Shown piece after piece: positions 23,678 through 33,774 of a DNA stretch of 33,774 nt (positions within the stretch are counted from its first letter, which is position 1; every line of letters begins with the position of its first letter). The notes below the pieces were generated by a model that saw only the letters and a program-made list of their open reading frames with translations, was not told the origin of the DNA and ran no database searches. The position numbers and the translations under genes are program-made. The stretch comes from Pseudomonadota bacterium (GTDB lineage: Bacteria > Pseudomonadota > Gammaproteobacteria > Burkholderiales > Burkholderiaceae_C): NCBI GenBank assembly GCA_021815805.1, contig JAKAZQ010000033.1:1-33774 (forward strand), written 5' to 3'.

Positions 23678-23713
23678 CCGGCGGGCCGCCGCAACCCTGC
23701 GGCGACCCGCCGG
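23678..23713. terminator. Long hairpin between convergent genes
   Basis: CCGGCGGG-C-CGCCGCA (23678-23693) pairs with TGCGGCG-A-CCCGCCGG (23698-23713) around an ACCC loop: fifteen pairs and one mismatch. It fills the gap between the dehydrogenase and acnA stops and probably ends both transcripts, although neither side has a T-run. Confidence 0.55.
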
Positions 23714-23718
23714 CGGCG

Positions 23719-26466
<2,748 letters not shown>

Positions 26467-26548
26467 GGCAGGCTCCGTGAAAAGGATCAAGGGGTCAGGG
26501 TCGGGACAGCGTGAATCGAAAGCTTCGGGGCGCGCCTGGCGGCGCGGG

Positions 26549-28006
26549 TCATTGCGGGCAGTAGAGGTCGACGTATTCATGCACCGGCATCTGCGCCAGG
26601 CGCGCGGTATCCAGCGAGACATGCGCGATGGCCTGCTGCTGCCTGGGTGCGCAACGCCGCGCCAGGCCGGCGCGGAACTTCTGCTCCAGCAGCGGGATGC
26701 CGTCGCCGCGCCGGAGTTTGTGGCCGAGCGGCTGCTCCACCAGCACCTCGGGCAGCGCGCTGCCGTCCTGCAGCAGCACGCCGACGGCGCTGCCCATCGA
26801 GCGCGCTTGCGCATCGTCGCGGTCGCCACCGAAGCGCGCGTCCTCCACGCAGCCGATGCGCGCGCGCAGCGCGTCGATGCGGGGATCGGCGGCGACGGCG
26901 TCGGCGTAGTCGGCCGGTGTCAGGCGCCCGTGCAGCAGCGCCACCGCCACCATGTACTGGATGCAGCGCTCGCGTTGCGTGGCGTCGTGCAGCGCGCCCT
27001 GACGGTCGAGCCTGCGCAGGCAGGCGGCCGGGGCGTGGATGGTGACGCGTTCGATGTCGCAGGCGCCGCGTCCGTCCGCGCCGAGCCGTGCGTGCAGGGC
27101 AAGCGCCGCCTCGACCGCGGTCTGCGCGTGCAGGTCGGCGGCAAAGGCAGGCTTGAACAGCACGTTTTCCATGACGTGGGAGCCCCAGGCGCGCGGCGGG
27201 CCGAACTCCGCGGGCTCGACATCGCTGTCGCCCCGGCCTCGTGCCGGGACGCCGGGCGCCGTCGCGCAGCCGGCTTCGCCGGCGCGCACCATCAGCGCCA
27301 GGCGCACGCCGCGACTGCTCGCGTCGCCCGCTGCCCAGCGCCTGCCAGCGCCGGCATCGCCGAGGCGGCCGCCGTTGCGCAGCGCCGGCCCGTCGAGCCA
27401 GGCGAGCGAGAGGGCGTCGAGCAGTGCATCGCGATCCAGGCCGAGCAGGCGCGACACCAGCGCCGCGCTCGCCACCTTCACCAGCGCGACACGGTCGACA
27501 CCGCCCGCGTGACGCGAGTCGCCGAGCGCGAGCATGCCCTGGATCTCATGCGCCTGGACCATGGCGTTGAGCACGTCGCGCATGTGCGGCGCCGGCCTGC
27601 CGTTCGCCGCCGCGCGCCGGCTCAGCCAGTTCGCCGTCATCAGGATGGCGCCGATGCCGTCGGACGGGTGGCACCAGCCGGCAGCCGGCCAAGTGTCGTG
27701 GAAGTCGAGCCAGCCGATCATCGAACCCAGATCGAACGCGGCGCTCACCGGATCGAGCTGGTAGGGCGTGCCGGGCACGCGCGCACCGTGCGGCACCAGG
27801 GTTCCAGGCACCAGCGGCCCGAGCAGCTTGGTGCATTCCGGGTGGTCGAGCGCCTGCAACGCGCAGCCCAGGCCGTCGATCAGGCACAGGCGCGCGGTCT
27901 CGAACGCCAACCCGTGGAACTGCGTGTGATCGAGCACGTAGTCGGCGATGTCCGCCAGCATGCGATCCGGCGCGACACGGGCGGAGGCGGCGGGTGCGGC
28001 GGACAT
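26549..28006 (-). CDS. prpD: 2-methylcitrate dehydratase PrpD (MmgE/PrpD family)
   Basis: A 485-residue MmgE/PrpD-family enzyme. PrpD dehydrates 2-methylcitrate to 2-methyl-cis-aconitate in propionate breakdown, needs no iron-sulphur cluster, and has residual aconitase activity in E. coli. Diagnostic stretches are [69 protein letters not shown] and [26 protein letters not shown] and [22 protein letters not shown] follow. The length equals E. coli PrpD (483). The methylisocitrate lyase (prpB) and methylcitrate synthase (prpC) genes are not nearby. The ATG at 28006 was chosen by family length; no clear Shine-Dalgarno is visible, and an ATG 45 nt downstream is an alternative. Confidence 0.88.
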   Translation of the reverse strand: MSAAPAASARVAPDRMLADIADYVLDHTQFHGLAFETARLCLIDGLGCALQALDHPECTKLLGPLVPGTLVPHGARVPGTPYQLDPVSAAFDLGSMIGWLDFHDTWPAAGWCHPSDGIGAILMTANWLSRRAAANGRPAPHMRDVLNAMVQAHEIQGMLALGDSRHAGGVDRVALVKVASAALVSRLLGLDRDALLDALSLAWLDGPALRNGGRLGDAGAGRRWAAGDASSRGVRLALMVRAGEAGCATAPGVPARGRGDSDVEPAEFGPPRAWGSHVMENVLFKPAFAADLHAQTAVEAALALHARLGADGRGACDIERVTIHAPAACLRRLDRQGALHDATQRERCIQYMVAVALLHGRLTPADYADAVAADPRIDALRARIGCVEDARFGGDRDDAQARSMGSAVGVLLQDGSALPEVLVEQPLGHKLRRGDGIPLLEQKFRAGLARRCAPRQQQAIAHVSLDTARLAQMPVHEYVDLYCPQ

Positions 28007-28056
28007 CGCGGGCAGTACGAGGCGGGAGTGCGCCGTCGCGGCGCCCGCCGCGGCGG

Positions 28057-28485
28057 CTATCGGCGGCTGGCTACCCTGGTCGCCGACCCCGGGTTGCAGT
28101 CGTCGGCCAGGCGCATCATGTGGCGGCTGTCGAACAGCATGCTCTTGGCCGGGATCTGGATCATCACCAGGCCCGCCTTGACGTCGTCGAAATGGTAGGC
28201 ACCGGTGGTGGTCGGCTGGCGGCGCATGATGTAGTGGCGGCCGTGCCAGGTCAGCCGGATGCGGCTGTCCGCCGGGCCGTCGGCCTGCACGTTCATGCGC
28301 AGGTGGTCGCTGCACTGCATCTCCCCGGCCTTCATCTTGTAGCTGGGCAGCGGGTCGCGCGAGCCGGCGCCGCCGGCGGGCGATGCGGCATGCGCCAGCG
28401 GCGCGAGCAGCGCCGCGCACAGCGCGAACGGGGCAGCCAGCGGCAGGCAGGCCGGGCGGCGGGCAGGCAGGAAGGAAGACGTCAT
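28057..28485 (-). CDS. Small secreted protein, possibly MliC-like
   Basis: A 142-residue exported protein. The signal peptide has a basic n-region (PARRP), a hydrophobic core ([17 protein letters not shown]) and a cleavage site after AHA. The mature part carries [13 protein letters not shown], then a TGAYHFDD turn and [15 protein letters not shown]. This resembles the beta-barrel repeat pattern of MliC/PliC lysozyme inhibitors, though the similarity is modest and judged by eye. Cys residues flank the domain (MQCSD and DDCNP) and could form a disulphide. The ATG at 28485 (7 nt from GGAG) or the adjacent one at 28488 is the start. It sits between mdh and prpD with 50 nt to prpD, an unexpected place for an envelope protein. 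Its function remains unassigned. Confidence 0.6.
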   Translation of the reverse strand: MTSSFLPARRPACLPLAAPFALCAALLAPLAHAASPAGGAGSRDPLPSYKMKAGEMQCSDHLRMNVQADGPADSRIRLTWHGRHYIMRRQPTTTGAYHFDDVKAGLVMIQIPAKSMLFDSRHMMRLADDCNPGSATRVASRR

Positions 28486-28704
28486 CATCGGGCTCCGCAG
28501 CGGAAGGCGCCGCTGGCGGCAGCGATGCTCGGAACATCGCCGCCGCCGGGGCGGTAGGGACCTTGTCATGCTGGCGAGTGTAAGTCTCGACCATGATGGA
28601 AACGTGGCCTCTACCCGGATCGCGCGCGCAAACGCGTCGCGCTTTGCCCATCGCGCAACACTCCAGGTGCCGCGCCGGCGCCGCCCGCCCGCACCGGGAC
28701 CGGC

Positions 28705-29691
28705 TCACAGCAGGTGCTGAACCCCTTCGCGCTCGTCCTTCAGCTCGGCCAGGGTCTTGTCCAGGCAGGTCTGCGAGAACGCATCGATCGGCAGGCCCTG
28801 CACGCGCTGGTACTTGCCCGCCTCGCAGGTCACCGGCACGCCGAACACGATGTCCTCGGGCACGCCGTAGGAGCCGTCCGACGGAATGCCCATGGTCACC
28901 CAGCGCCCCTGGCTGCCCAGCACCCAGTCGTGCATGTGGTCGATCGCCGCGTTCGCCGCGGAGGCGGCCGAACTCAGGCCGCGCGCCTCGATGATCGCGG
29001 CGCCGCGCTTGCCCACCGTCGGCAGGAAGGTGTTGCGGTTCCAGTCGTCGTCGCCGATGATGTCCTTCACCGGCTTGCCGTCGACGGTGGCGAAGCGCCA
29101 GTCGGCGTACATGGTCGGCGAGTGGTTGCCCCAGACGCAGAATTTCTCGATCGACGACACCGGCTTGCCCATCTTGGTGGCGAGTTGCGACAGGCCGCGG
29201 TTGTGGTCCAGGCGCAGCATGGCGGTGAAGTTGCCCTTGTCCAGATCGGGCGCCGACTTCATCGCGATGTAGGCGTTGGTGTTGGCCGGATTGCCGACCA
29301 CCAGCACGCGCACGTCGCGACTGGCCACCGCGTTCAGCGCCTTGCCCTGGGCGGTGAAGATCTGCGCGTTGGCGGACAGCAGGTCGCGGCGCTCCATGCC
29401 GGGGCCGCGCGGACGCGCACCGACCAGCAGCGCGCAGTCGATGTCCTTGAACGCGGTGTTCGGATCGGAGTGCCCGGTCATCCCGGCGAGCAGCGGGAAG
29501 GCGCAGTCGTCGAGTTCCATCATCACACCCTTGAGTGCCTTCTGCGCCTTCTCGTCCGGGATCTCGAGCAGTTGCAGAATCACCGGCTGGTCCTTGCCGA
29601 GCATTTCGCCGGAAGCGATGCGGAACAGCAGGGCGTAACCGATCTGTCCGGCGGCGCCGGTGACGGCGACGCGCATGGGGGCTTTGGTCAT
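28705..29691 (-). CDS. mdh: Malate dehydrogenase (NAD)
   Basis: A 328-residue malate dehydrogenase of the cytosolic-eukaryote/betaproteobacterial type, interconverting malate and oxaloacetate. The NAD-binding start reads [22 protein letters not shown], and acidic LLEIP ends the second strand. The mobile-loop substrate arginines are in [22 protein letters not shown] follows, then the catalytic Asp-Arg/His pair in [11 protein letters not shown] and [11 protein letters not shown]. The ATG at 29691 has GGAG 6 nt upstream. A good sigma-70 promoter (29809-29837) and a perfect palindrome lie upstream, shared with the divergent GntR gene. It is the first gene of the minus arm that continues to an MliC-like gene, prpD and acnA, although a 219-nt gap follows it. 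Confidence 0.96.
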   Translation of the reverse strand: MTKAPMRVAVTGAAGQIGYALLFRIASGEMLGKDQPVILQLLEIPDEKAQKALKGVMMELDDCAFPLLAGMTGHSDPNTAFKDIDCALLVGARPRGPGMERRDLLSANAQIFTAQGKALNAVASRDVRVLVVGNPANTNAYIAMKSAPDLDKGNFTAMLRLDHNRGLSQLATKMGKPVSSIEKFCVWGNHSPTMYADWRFATVDGKPVKDIIGDDDWNRNTFLPTVGKRGAAIIEARGLSSAASAANAAIDHMHDWVLGSQGRWVTMGIPSDGSYGVPEDIVFGVPVTCEAGKYQRVQGLPIDAFSQTCLDKTLAELKDEREGVQHLL

Positions 29692-29808
29692 CGTGAACTC
29701 CGAATGGGGCGTTGGCGGATCGTGCCGGAGCGGATTGCGCGAACCTGCGCCGGACGTTTGGGTCCGAAGCGCCAGGCGCGCCGGACCCCATGTTGCACTG
29801 CAAGAGTC

Positions 29809-29837
29809 AGTGTAGGGTGCAAGCCGCCGCGCGTCAA
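29809..29837 (-). promoter_or_regulatory. Sigma-70 promoter of mdh
   Basis: On the minus strand TTGACG (29832-29837) and TACACT (29809-29814) are 17 nt apart, matching TTGACA / TATAAT in five and four positions. The predicted start is near 29803, about 110 nt before the mdh ATG. The 18-bp palindrome ends 7 nt upstream of this -35. Confidence 0.6.
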
Positions 29838-29844
29838 TGCACTT

Positions 29845-29862
29845 ATGTCTTATATAAGACAT
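29845..29862. promoter_or_regulatory. Perfect 18-bp palindrome, likely operator of the GntR regulator
   Basis: ATGTCTTATATAAGACAT equals its own reverse complement over all 18 bases. The GTCTTATATAAGAC core agrees with the GT...TA...AC layout of sites for HutC-type GntR regulators. It is centred about 50 bp upstream of the predicted mdh start and about 50 bp before the GntR start codon. An extra half site GACAT lies at 29869-29873. It is the only copy I found in the window. Confidence 0.7.
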
Positions 29863-29903
29863 CTATTAGGACATGCTGGACAAGCCGGGGCGCCTGTGCT
29901 GCA

Positions 29904-30683
29904 ATGCAGCGCATGGCCACCCCGTCGTCCGCACCGTCGAGCACCTCAGGCATCGCCGCGGCGCCGGTGTTCAGCCCGCTGTACCAGCAGATCAAGGCAT
30001 TGATCACCCGGGCGCTGCAGGATGGCGAGTGGAGGCCCGGGGACCTGATCCCCAGCGAGGCCGAGCTGGCGTCGCGCTTCGGCGTCAGTCAGGGCACGGT
30101 GCGCAAGGCCATCGACGAACTGGCGGCGGAAAACCTGCTGATCCGGCGCCAGGGGCGCGGCACCTTCGTGTCGACCCACCACGAGGATCAGGTCAAGTTC
30201 CGCTTCCTGCGCCTGGTGCCCGAGACGGAGCCGGCGCAGGGGCTGCGCATGGAGCGCGAGTTTCTCGAGTGCCATCGCGTGCGCGCCTCCGGCGACGTGG
30301 TGCGCGCCCTCGGCATCCGCGCCGGCGACATGGTGCTGGAGATCCGCCGCATCCTGCGCATCGCCGGCGAGCCGGTGGTGTACGAAGACATCTACCTGCC
30401 GGCGGCGCCGTTCCGCGGGCTGACCGCCGAGCGCCTGGAGCGCTACCGCGGGCCGCTGTACGCCATGTTCGAGTCCGAATTCGGCACGCGCATGGTGCGC
30501 GCGGAGGAGAAGATCCGTGCCGTCAACGCGTCGGCGCAGGAGGCCGCGCTGCTGCGCGTGCCCGAAGGCCGCGCGCTGCTGTCGGTCGAGCGCCTCGCGT
30601 TCAGCTACGGGGACCAGCCGGTCGAGTTGCGCCGCGGTCTCTACTCGACGGCGCATCACTATTACCGCAACGAGTTGAACTGA
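29904..30683 (+). CDS. GntR-family regulator with UTRA domain, TCA cluster
   Basis: A 259-residue regulator. Residues ~25-95 are a GntR winged helix (PLYQQIKALITRAL, GDLIPSEAELASRFGVSQGTVRKAIDEL, LLIRRQGRGTFV). The rest is a UTRA ligand-binding domain of the HutC/FarR subfamily (EPVVYEDIYLPAAPFRGL ... YGDQPVELRRGLY). The ligand is unknown; a TCA or propionate-pathway acid is a guess from the neighbours. It lies between divergent mdh and sdhC, with a perfect palindrome in front of it that suggests control of mdh and of itself. The ATG at 29904 or the one at 29913 is the start; neither has a Shine-Dalgarno, so it may be leaderless or poorly translated. sdhC follows after 103 nt. Confidence 0.85.
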   Translation: MQRMATPSSAPSSTSGIAAAPVFSPLYQQIKALITRALQDGEWRPGDLIPSEAELASRFGVSQGTVRKAIDELAAENLLIRRQGRGTFVSTHHEDQVKFRFLRLVPETEPAQGLRMEREFLECHRVRASGDVVRALGIRAGDMVLEIRRILRIAGEPVVYEDIYLPAAPFRGLTAERLERYRGPLYAMFESEFGTRMVRAEEKIRAVNASAQEAALLRVPEGRALLSVERLAFSYGDQPVELRRGLYSTAHHYYRNELN

Positions 30684-30786
30684 CGCCATTTCCGCGCCGC
30701 ATCGGAAGCGCGCCAGCCAAGCCTGTCATGCCGATGTTGATTTCCAGCAATAAACTCGCAATGTGATTCCCAGCGAGGTCACCCCT

Positions 30787-31200
30787 ATGCCACCCGTTCC
30801 CAAGACTGCAAGACCCGAGTTCCGCAATATCGGTCTCGGCGACATCGTCACCTATCGCATGCCCCTGGCGGCGATCGTCTCGATCCTGCACCGCATCAGC
30901 GGCGCCCTGATGTTCCTGTTGCTGCCCGTCGTGCTGTGGGCTTTCGACCTCAGCCTGCGATCGTCGCAGGGATTCGCCGAGGTCGCCGCCGTGCTCGGGT
31001 CGTGGCCCTTCAAGGTCGTCGGCCTGGTGCTGTTCTGGGGTCTGGCGCACCACTTCTGCGCGGGCATCCGCCACCTGGTGTCGGACGCCTGCCCGCGCAT
31101 GGTGACCAAGCAGGGCGGCAAGCGTTCGGCGCTGTCGGTGCTGATTATTTCCCTGCTTGCGACGTTGGCTTTCGCCGTCTACCTGTTCTCGGGAGCCTGA
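30787..31200 (+). CDS. sdhC: Succinate dehydrogenase cytochrome b556 subunit SdhC
   Basis: A 137-residue membrane anchor of succinate:quinone oxidoreductase (complex II) with three transmembrane segments. The quinone-site motif SILHRISGALMF carries the conserved Ser and Arg. The haem-ligand region reads LAHHFCAGIRHLVSDA, with the axial His in GIRHL. The usual N-terminal RP-motif appears as ARPEFRNIGLGDIVTYRMP. The ATG at 30787 has GAGGT 7 nt upstream; a GTG 24 nt earlier is rejected. It is first of sdhCDAB. The 103-nt gap behind the GntR gene contains TTGATT and AATAAA patches but no well-spaced promoter and no copy of the 18-bp palindrome. Confidence 0.93.
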   Translation: MPPVPKTARPEFRNIGLGDIVTYRMPLAAIVSILHRISGALMFLLLPVVLWAFDLSLRSSQGFAEVAAVLGSWPFKVVGLVLFWGLAHHFCAGIRHLVSDACPRMVTKQGGKRSALSVLIISLLATLAFAVYLFSGA

Positions 31201-31201
31201 G

Positions 31202-31570
31202 ATGCCCGCAACTGATTACGGTTCGCACCGCCTCGTGGTCGGTGCCCATTACGGGCTGCGCGACTGGATGGCCCAGCGCGCCACGGCCGTGGTGCTGTCG
31301 CTGTACGTGCTGTTCATGCTCGGTTTCGCGCTGTTCTCGTCCGGCCCGCTGGACTATGGCCGTTGGCACGCGCTGTTCGCCGGCCAGGCCATGAAGCTGT
31401 TCAGCCTTGTCGCCTTCCTCGCGCTGCTGTATCACGTCTGGGTGGGCGTGCGCGACATCTGGATGGACTACGTAAAGCCGGTCGGGCTGCGACTGGTTCT
31501 GCATGTCGCGACCATCGTCTGGTTGCTGGCCTGCGTGGGCGGTGCCGTGCAGGTTCTGTGGAGGGTCTGA
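31202..31570 (+). CDS. sdhD: Succinate dehydrogenase membrane anchor SdhD
   Basis: A 122-residue partner anchor subunit with three transmembrane segments. The region LYHVWVGVRDIWMDYVKPVGLRL matches the SdhD haem/quinone site: the His (haem-side), Asp and Tyr (quinone-side) residues of E. coli SdhD are all present. The N-terminus carries GAHYGLRDWMAQRATAVVL. The ATG at 31202 comes 1 nt after the sdhC stop, with GGAG 6 nt upstream inside the sdhC end, so translation is coupled. sdhA begins 3 nt after this stop. Confidence 0.93.
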   Translation: MPATDYGSHRLVVGAHYGLRDWMAQRATAVVLSLYVLFMLGFALFSSGPLDYGRWHALFAGQAMKLFSLVAFLALLYHVWVGVRDIWMDYVKPVGLRLVLHVATIVWLLACVGGAVQVLWRV

Positions 31571-31573
31571 GTC

Positions 31574-33337
31574 GTGCAACTCAACAAACGCAAATTCGAC
31601 GTGGTGGTGGTCGGCGCCGGTGGCTCCGGGCTGCGTTGCGCGCTGCAGATCGCGCGCGCGGGGCTCGACGTGGCCGTGCTGTCCAAGGTGTTCCCGACGC
31701 GCTCCCACACGGTGGCGGCGCAGGGGGGCATCTCGGCCTCGCTGGGCAACATGAGCGAGGACAACTGGTACTGGCACATGTTCGACACCGTGAAGGGTTC
31801 GGACTACCTGGGTGACCAGGACGCCATCGAATTCATGTGCCGCGAGGCTCCGAGCGCGGTGTACGAGCTCGAGCACATGGGCATGCCCTTCGACCGCAAC
31901 CCGGACGGAACCATCTACCAGCGTCCGTTCGGCGGGCACACCGCGAACCTCGGCGAGAAGCCGGTGCAGCGTGCCTGCGCCGCGGCCGACCGCACCGGGC
32001 ACGCGCTGTTGCATACCCTGTACCAGCAGAACGTCGCGGCGCGCACGCACTTTTTCGTCGAGTGGATGGCGCTGGACCTGATCCGCGACGCCGACGGCGA
32101 CGTGCTGGGCGTGGTGGCCATGGAAATGGAAACCGGCGAGGTCAGCGTGCTGCAGGCGAAGGCCACGGTGCTCGCCACCGGCGGCGCCGGACGCATCTTC
32201 GCGGCGTCGACCAACGCCTACATCAACACCGGCGACGGCATCGGCATGGCCGCGCGCGCCGGGCTGCCGCTGCAGGACATGGAGTTCTGGCAGTTCCATC
32301 CGACCGGCGTGGCCGGTGCCGGCGTGCTGATCACCGAGGGCGTGCGCGGCGAGGGCGGCATCCTGCTCAACGCCAACGGCGAGCGCTTCATGGAGCGCTA
32401 CGCTCCCACCTACAAGGACCTGGCGCCGCGCGACTTCGTCTCGCGCTCGATGGACCAGGAGATCAAGGAAGGCCGTGGCGTCGGTCCGCACAAGGACCAC
32501 GTGCTGCTCAAGCTCGATCACCTCGGCGCCGAAACCATCCACAAGCGCCTGCCGTCGATCGCCGAGATCGCGCGCAAGTTCGCCAACGTCGACTGCACCA
32601 AGGAGCCGATCCCGGTGGTGCCGACCATCCATTACCAGATGGGTGGCATCCCGACCAACATCCACAGCCAGGTGCTGACGGTCGGCGCCGACGGTGCGGA
32701 GCACGTGGTGGGCGGGCTGTACGCCATCGGCGAATGCTCCTGCGTCAGCGTGCACGGCGCCAATCGCCTGGGTACCAACTCGCTGCTCGATCTGGTCGTG
32801 TTCGGACGTTCGTCCGGCCGGCATCTGGTCGACAGCGAACTCGTGCGCGGCAGCCACAAGGATCTTCCGAAGGACTGCGCGGATGCGCCGCTGGCGCGCC
32901 TGGCGCGCCTCGAGTCCTCGAGCAGCGGCGAGTCGATCCAGGATGTGGCCAACGCGATCCGCGCCAGCATGCAGAAGCATTGCGGGGTGTTCCGCACCTC
33001 CGACCTGCTCAAGGAAGGGGTGGAGCAGATCGCGCAACTCGAACAGCGCGTGCAGTCCATCCACCTGAAGGACAAGTCGAAGGTGTTCAACACGGCGCGG
33101 GTCGAGGCGCTCGAGGTGGAAAACCTGATCGAGACGGCCAAGGCGACCATCGTGTCCGCCGAAGCGCGCAAGGAAAGCCGCGGCGCGCATTCGCACCGCG
33201 ACTTCCAGGAGCGCGACGACGCCAACTGGCTCAAGCACACCTTGTGGTTCCGCGATGGCAGTCGCCTGGCCTATCGTGAGGTGCAGATGAAGCCGATGAG
33301 CGTGGAGGCCTTCCAGCCCAAGCCGCGAACCTTCTGA
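31574..33337 (+). CDS. sdhA: Succinate dehydrogenase flavoprotein SdhA
   Basis: A 587-residue catalytic subunit oxidising succinate to fumarate. The FAD-binding start is FDVVVVGAGGSGLR; covalent FAD attaches at His45 in RSHTVAAQGG. Active-site stretches are TEGVRGEGG (catalytic Arg), PTIHYQMGGIPTN (substrate His) and GANRLGTNSLLDLVVFG. The C-terminal region RGAHSHRDFQERDDANWLKHTL is standard. The start is GTG at 31574 with GGAGG 9 nt upstream, 3 nt after the sdhD stop. The length matches E. coli SdhA (588). No key residue is missing. sdhB follows after an 88-nt gap containing a small hairpin. Confidence 0.97.
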   Translation: MQLNKRKFDVVVVGAGGSGLRCALQIARAGLDVAVLSKVFPTRSHTVAAQGGISASLGNMSEDNWYWHMFDTVKGSDYLGDQDAIEFMCREAPSAVYELEHMGMPFDRNPDGTIYQRPFGGHTANLGEKPVQRACAAADRTGHALLHTLYQQNVAARTHFFVEWMALDLIRDADGDVLGVVAMEMETGEVSVLQAKATVLATGGAGRIFAASTNAYINTGDGIGMAARAGLPLQDMEFWQFHPTGVAGAGVLITEGVRGEGGILLNANGERFMERYAPTYKDLAPRDFVSRSMDQEIKEGRGVGPHKDHVLLKLDHLGAETIHKRLPSIAEIARKFANVDCTKEPIPVVPTIHYQMGGIPTNIHSQVLTVGADGAEHVVGGLYAIGECSCVSVHGANRLGTNSLLDLVVFGRSSGRHLVDSELVRGSHKDLPKDCADAPLARLARLESSSSGESIQDVANAIRASMQKHCGVFRTSDLLKEGVEQIAQLEQRVQSIHLKDKSKVFNTARVEALEVENLIETAKATIVSAEARKESRGAHSHRDFQERDDANWLKHTLWFRDGSRLAYREVQMKPMSVEAFQPKPRTF

Positions 33338-33383
33338 TCACGCATGCCCGCGGGGCCGCAGGACCCGCAACGAACCCAGTCGC

Positions 33384-33405
33384 GGCCGGCGCGTGCAAGC
33401 CGGCC
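33384..33405 (+). other. Hairpin between sdhA and sdhB
   Basis: GGCCGGC / GCCGGCC (33384-33390, 33399-33405) with an 8-nt loop lies about 20 nt before the sdhB start, with no T-run. It is the only notable structure in the unusually long 88-nt gap of an otherwise tightly packed operon; it may influence sdhB translation. Confidence 0.35.
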
Positions 33406-33425
33406 GAGCGCATACGGAGAGCGCG

Positions 33426-33774
33426 ATGACCCGCAAGATGAAATTCTCGATCTATCGCTACGACCCCGACCGCGATGTCCGGCCTTACATGCAGGACTAC
33501 GAGGTGGAACTGCAGCACAACGACAAGATGCTGCTCGATGCGCTGATGCGCATCAAGGCCGACGTCGACGAGACCCTGGCGTTCCGCCGTTCGTGCCGCG
33601 AGGGGGTGTGCGGCTCGGACGGCATGAACATCAACGGCAAGAACGGACTGACCTGCACCACCAACCTGCTCACGCTGAGCGAGCCGGTGGTGCTCAAGCC
33701 GCTGCCCGGGCTGCCGGTGATCCGCGACCTGATCGTCGACATGACCCAGTTCTTCAAGCAGTACCACTCGGTCA
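33426..33774 (+). CDS. sdhB: Succinate dehydrogenase iron-sulphur subunit SdhB, 5' part
   Basis: The first 116 codons of SdhB run to the window edge with no stop. The reading MTRKMKFSIYRYDPD begins the plant-type ferredoxin domain. The [2Fe-2S] ligands lie in SCREGVCGSDGMNINGKNGLTC, and LPVIRDLIVDMTQFF follows, leading to the second domain outside the window. SdhB carries electrons from FAD in SdhA through three Fe-S clusters to quinone. The ATG at 33426 has GGAG 6 nt upstream. The full protein should be about 235 residues. Confidence 0.95.
   Translation, partial: MTRKMKFSIYRYDPDRDVRPYMQDYEVELQHNDKMLLDALMRIKADVDETLAFRRSCREGVCGSDGMNINGKNGLTCTTNLLTLSEPVVLKPLPGLPVIRDLIVDMTQFFKQYHSV

Noticed and set aside
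28007-29803. Extension of prpD upstream through the MliC-like gene and mdh as one protein of about 1,080 residues
   Set aside because: PrpD homology begins at 28006; the upstream frame is out of phase with mdh and the MliC-like gene and has no homology.
31145-33238. A 697-codon minus-strand frame opposite sdhD-sdhA
   Set aside because: Shadow of sdhA; no domains and His/Ala/Arg-rich composition.

Overview
The window is GC-rich, with third codon positions almost all G or C. It reads as chromosomal DNA of a betaproteobacterium, most likely Burkholderiales. Pointers are the mdh / GntR / sdhCDAB arrangement with prpD and acnA nearby, a pilT - cyclic-nucleotide-binding protein - pilU cluster next to yggS, and the shapes of GlrR, HtrA, EttA and the SpmA/B-like protein. 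No insertion sequence, prophage, integrase, CRISPR array or plasmid gene was seen.

Layout. (1) 1-2770: end of a QseG-like gene and the sigma-54 activator glrR, then a non-coding stretch with two TGTC-N10-GACA-type GlrR sites, an IHF-like site and a -24/-12 promoter. These face a short gene for a secreted protein, closed by a strong terminator. (2) 2860-5953: deaD and a nucleoside-recognition (Gate) membrane protein. (3) 5978-8907, minus: pilT, a cyclic-nucleotide-binding protein, pilU. (4) 9103-10135, plus: yggS and acyP. (5) 10165-12914, minus: GNAT acetyltransferase, ettA, thioredoxin-like protein. (6) 12976-17068: htrA with its terminator, a SIMPL-domain protein preceded by several short tandem repeats, and an Fsr-like MFS exporter. 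(7) 17174-22528, minus: rubrerythrin, CCG-type Fe-S protein, DUF3501 protein, yaaA, tRNA-Ala(CGC), then tpx and a PfkB kinase. (8) 22701-23675, plus: a 3-hydroxyisobutyrate-dehydrogenase-family enzyme. (9) 23719-33774: a TCA-cycle block of mdh, an MliC-like secreted protein, prpD and acnA on the minus strand, and a divergent GntR regulator with sdhC, sdhD, sdhA and partial sdhB on the plus strand.

How it fits together. The TCA block supplies aconitase, malate dehydrogenase and succinate dehydrogenase. A UTRA-type GntR regulator sits between its two arms beside a perfect 18-bp palindrome. Rubrerythrin, Fe-S protein, DUF3501, YaaA and Tpx form a plausible peroxide and iron defence neighbourhood. 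The most original observation is the apparent GlrR/sigma-54 target promoter directly behind glrR. It drives a short secreted protein of unknown function, where enteric GlrR drives the small RNA GlmY. All calls rest on reading the sequence; no database search or structure computation was run.
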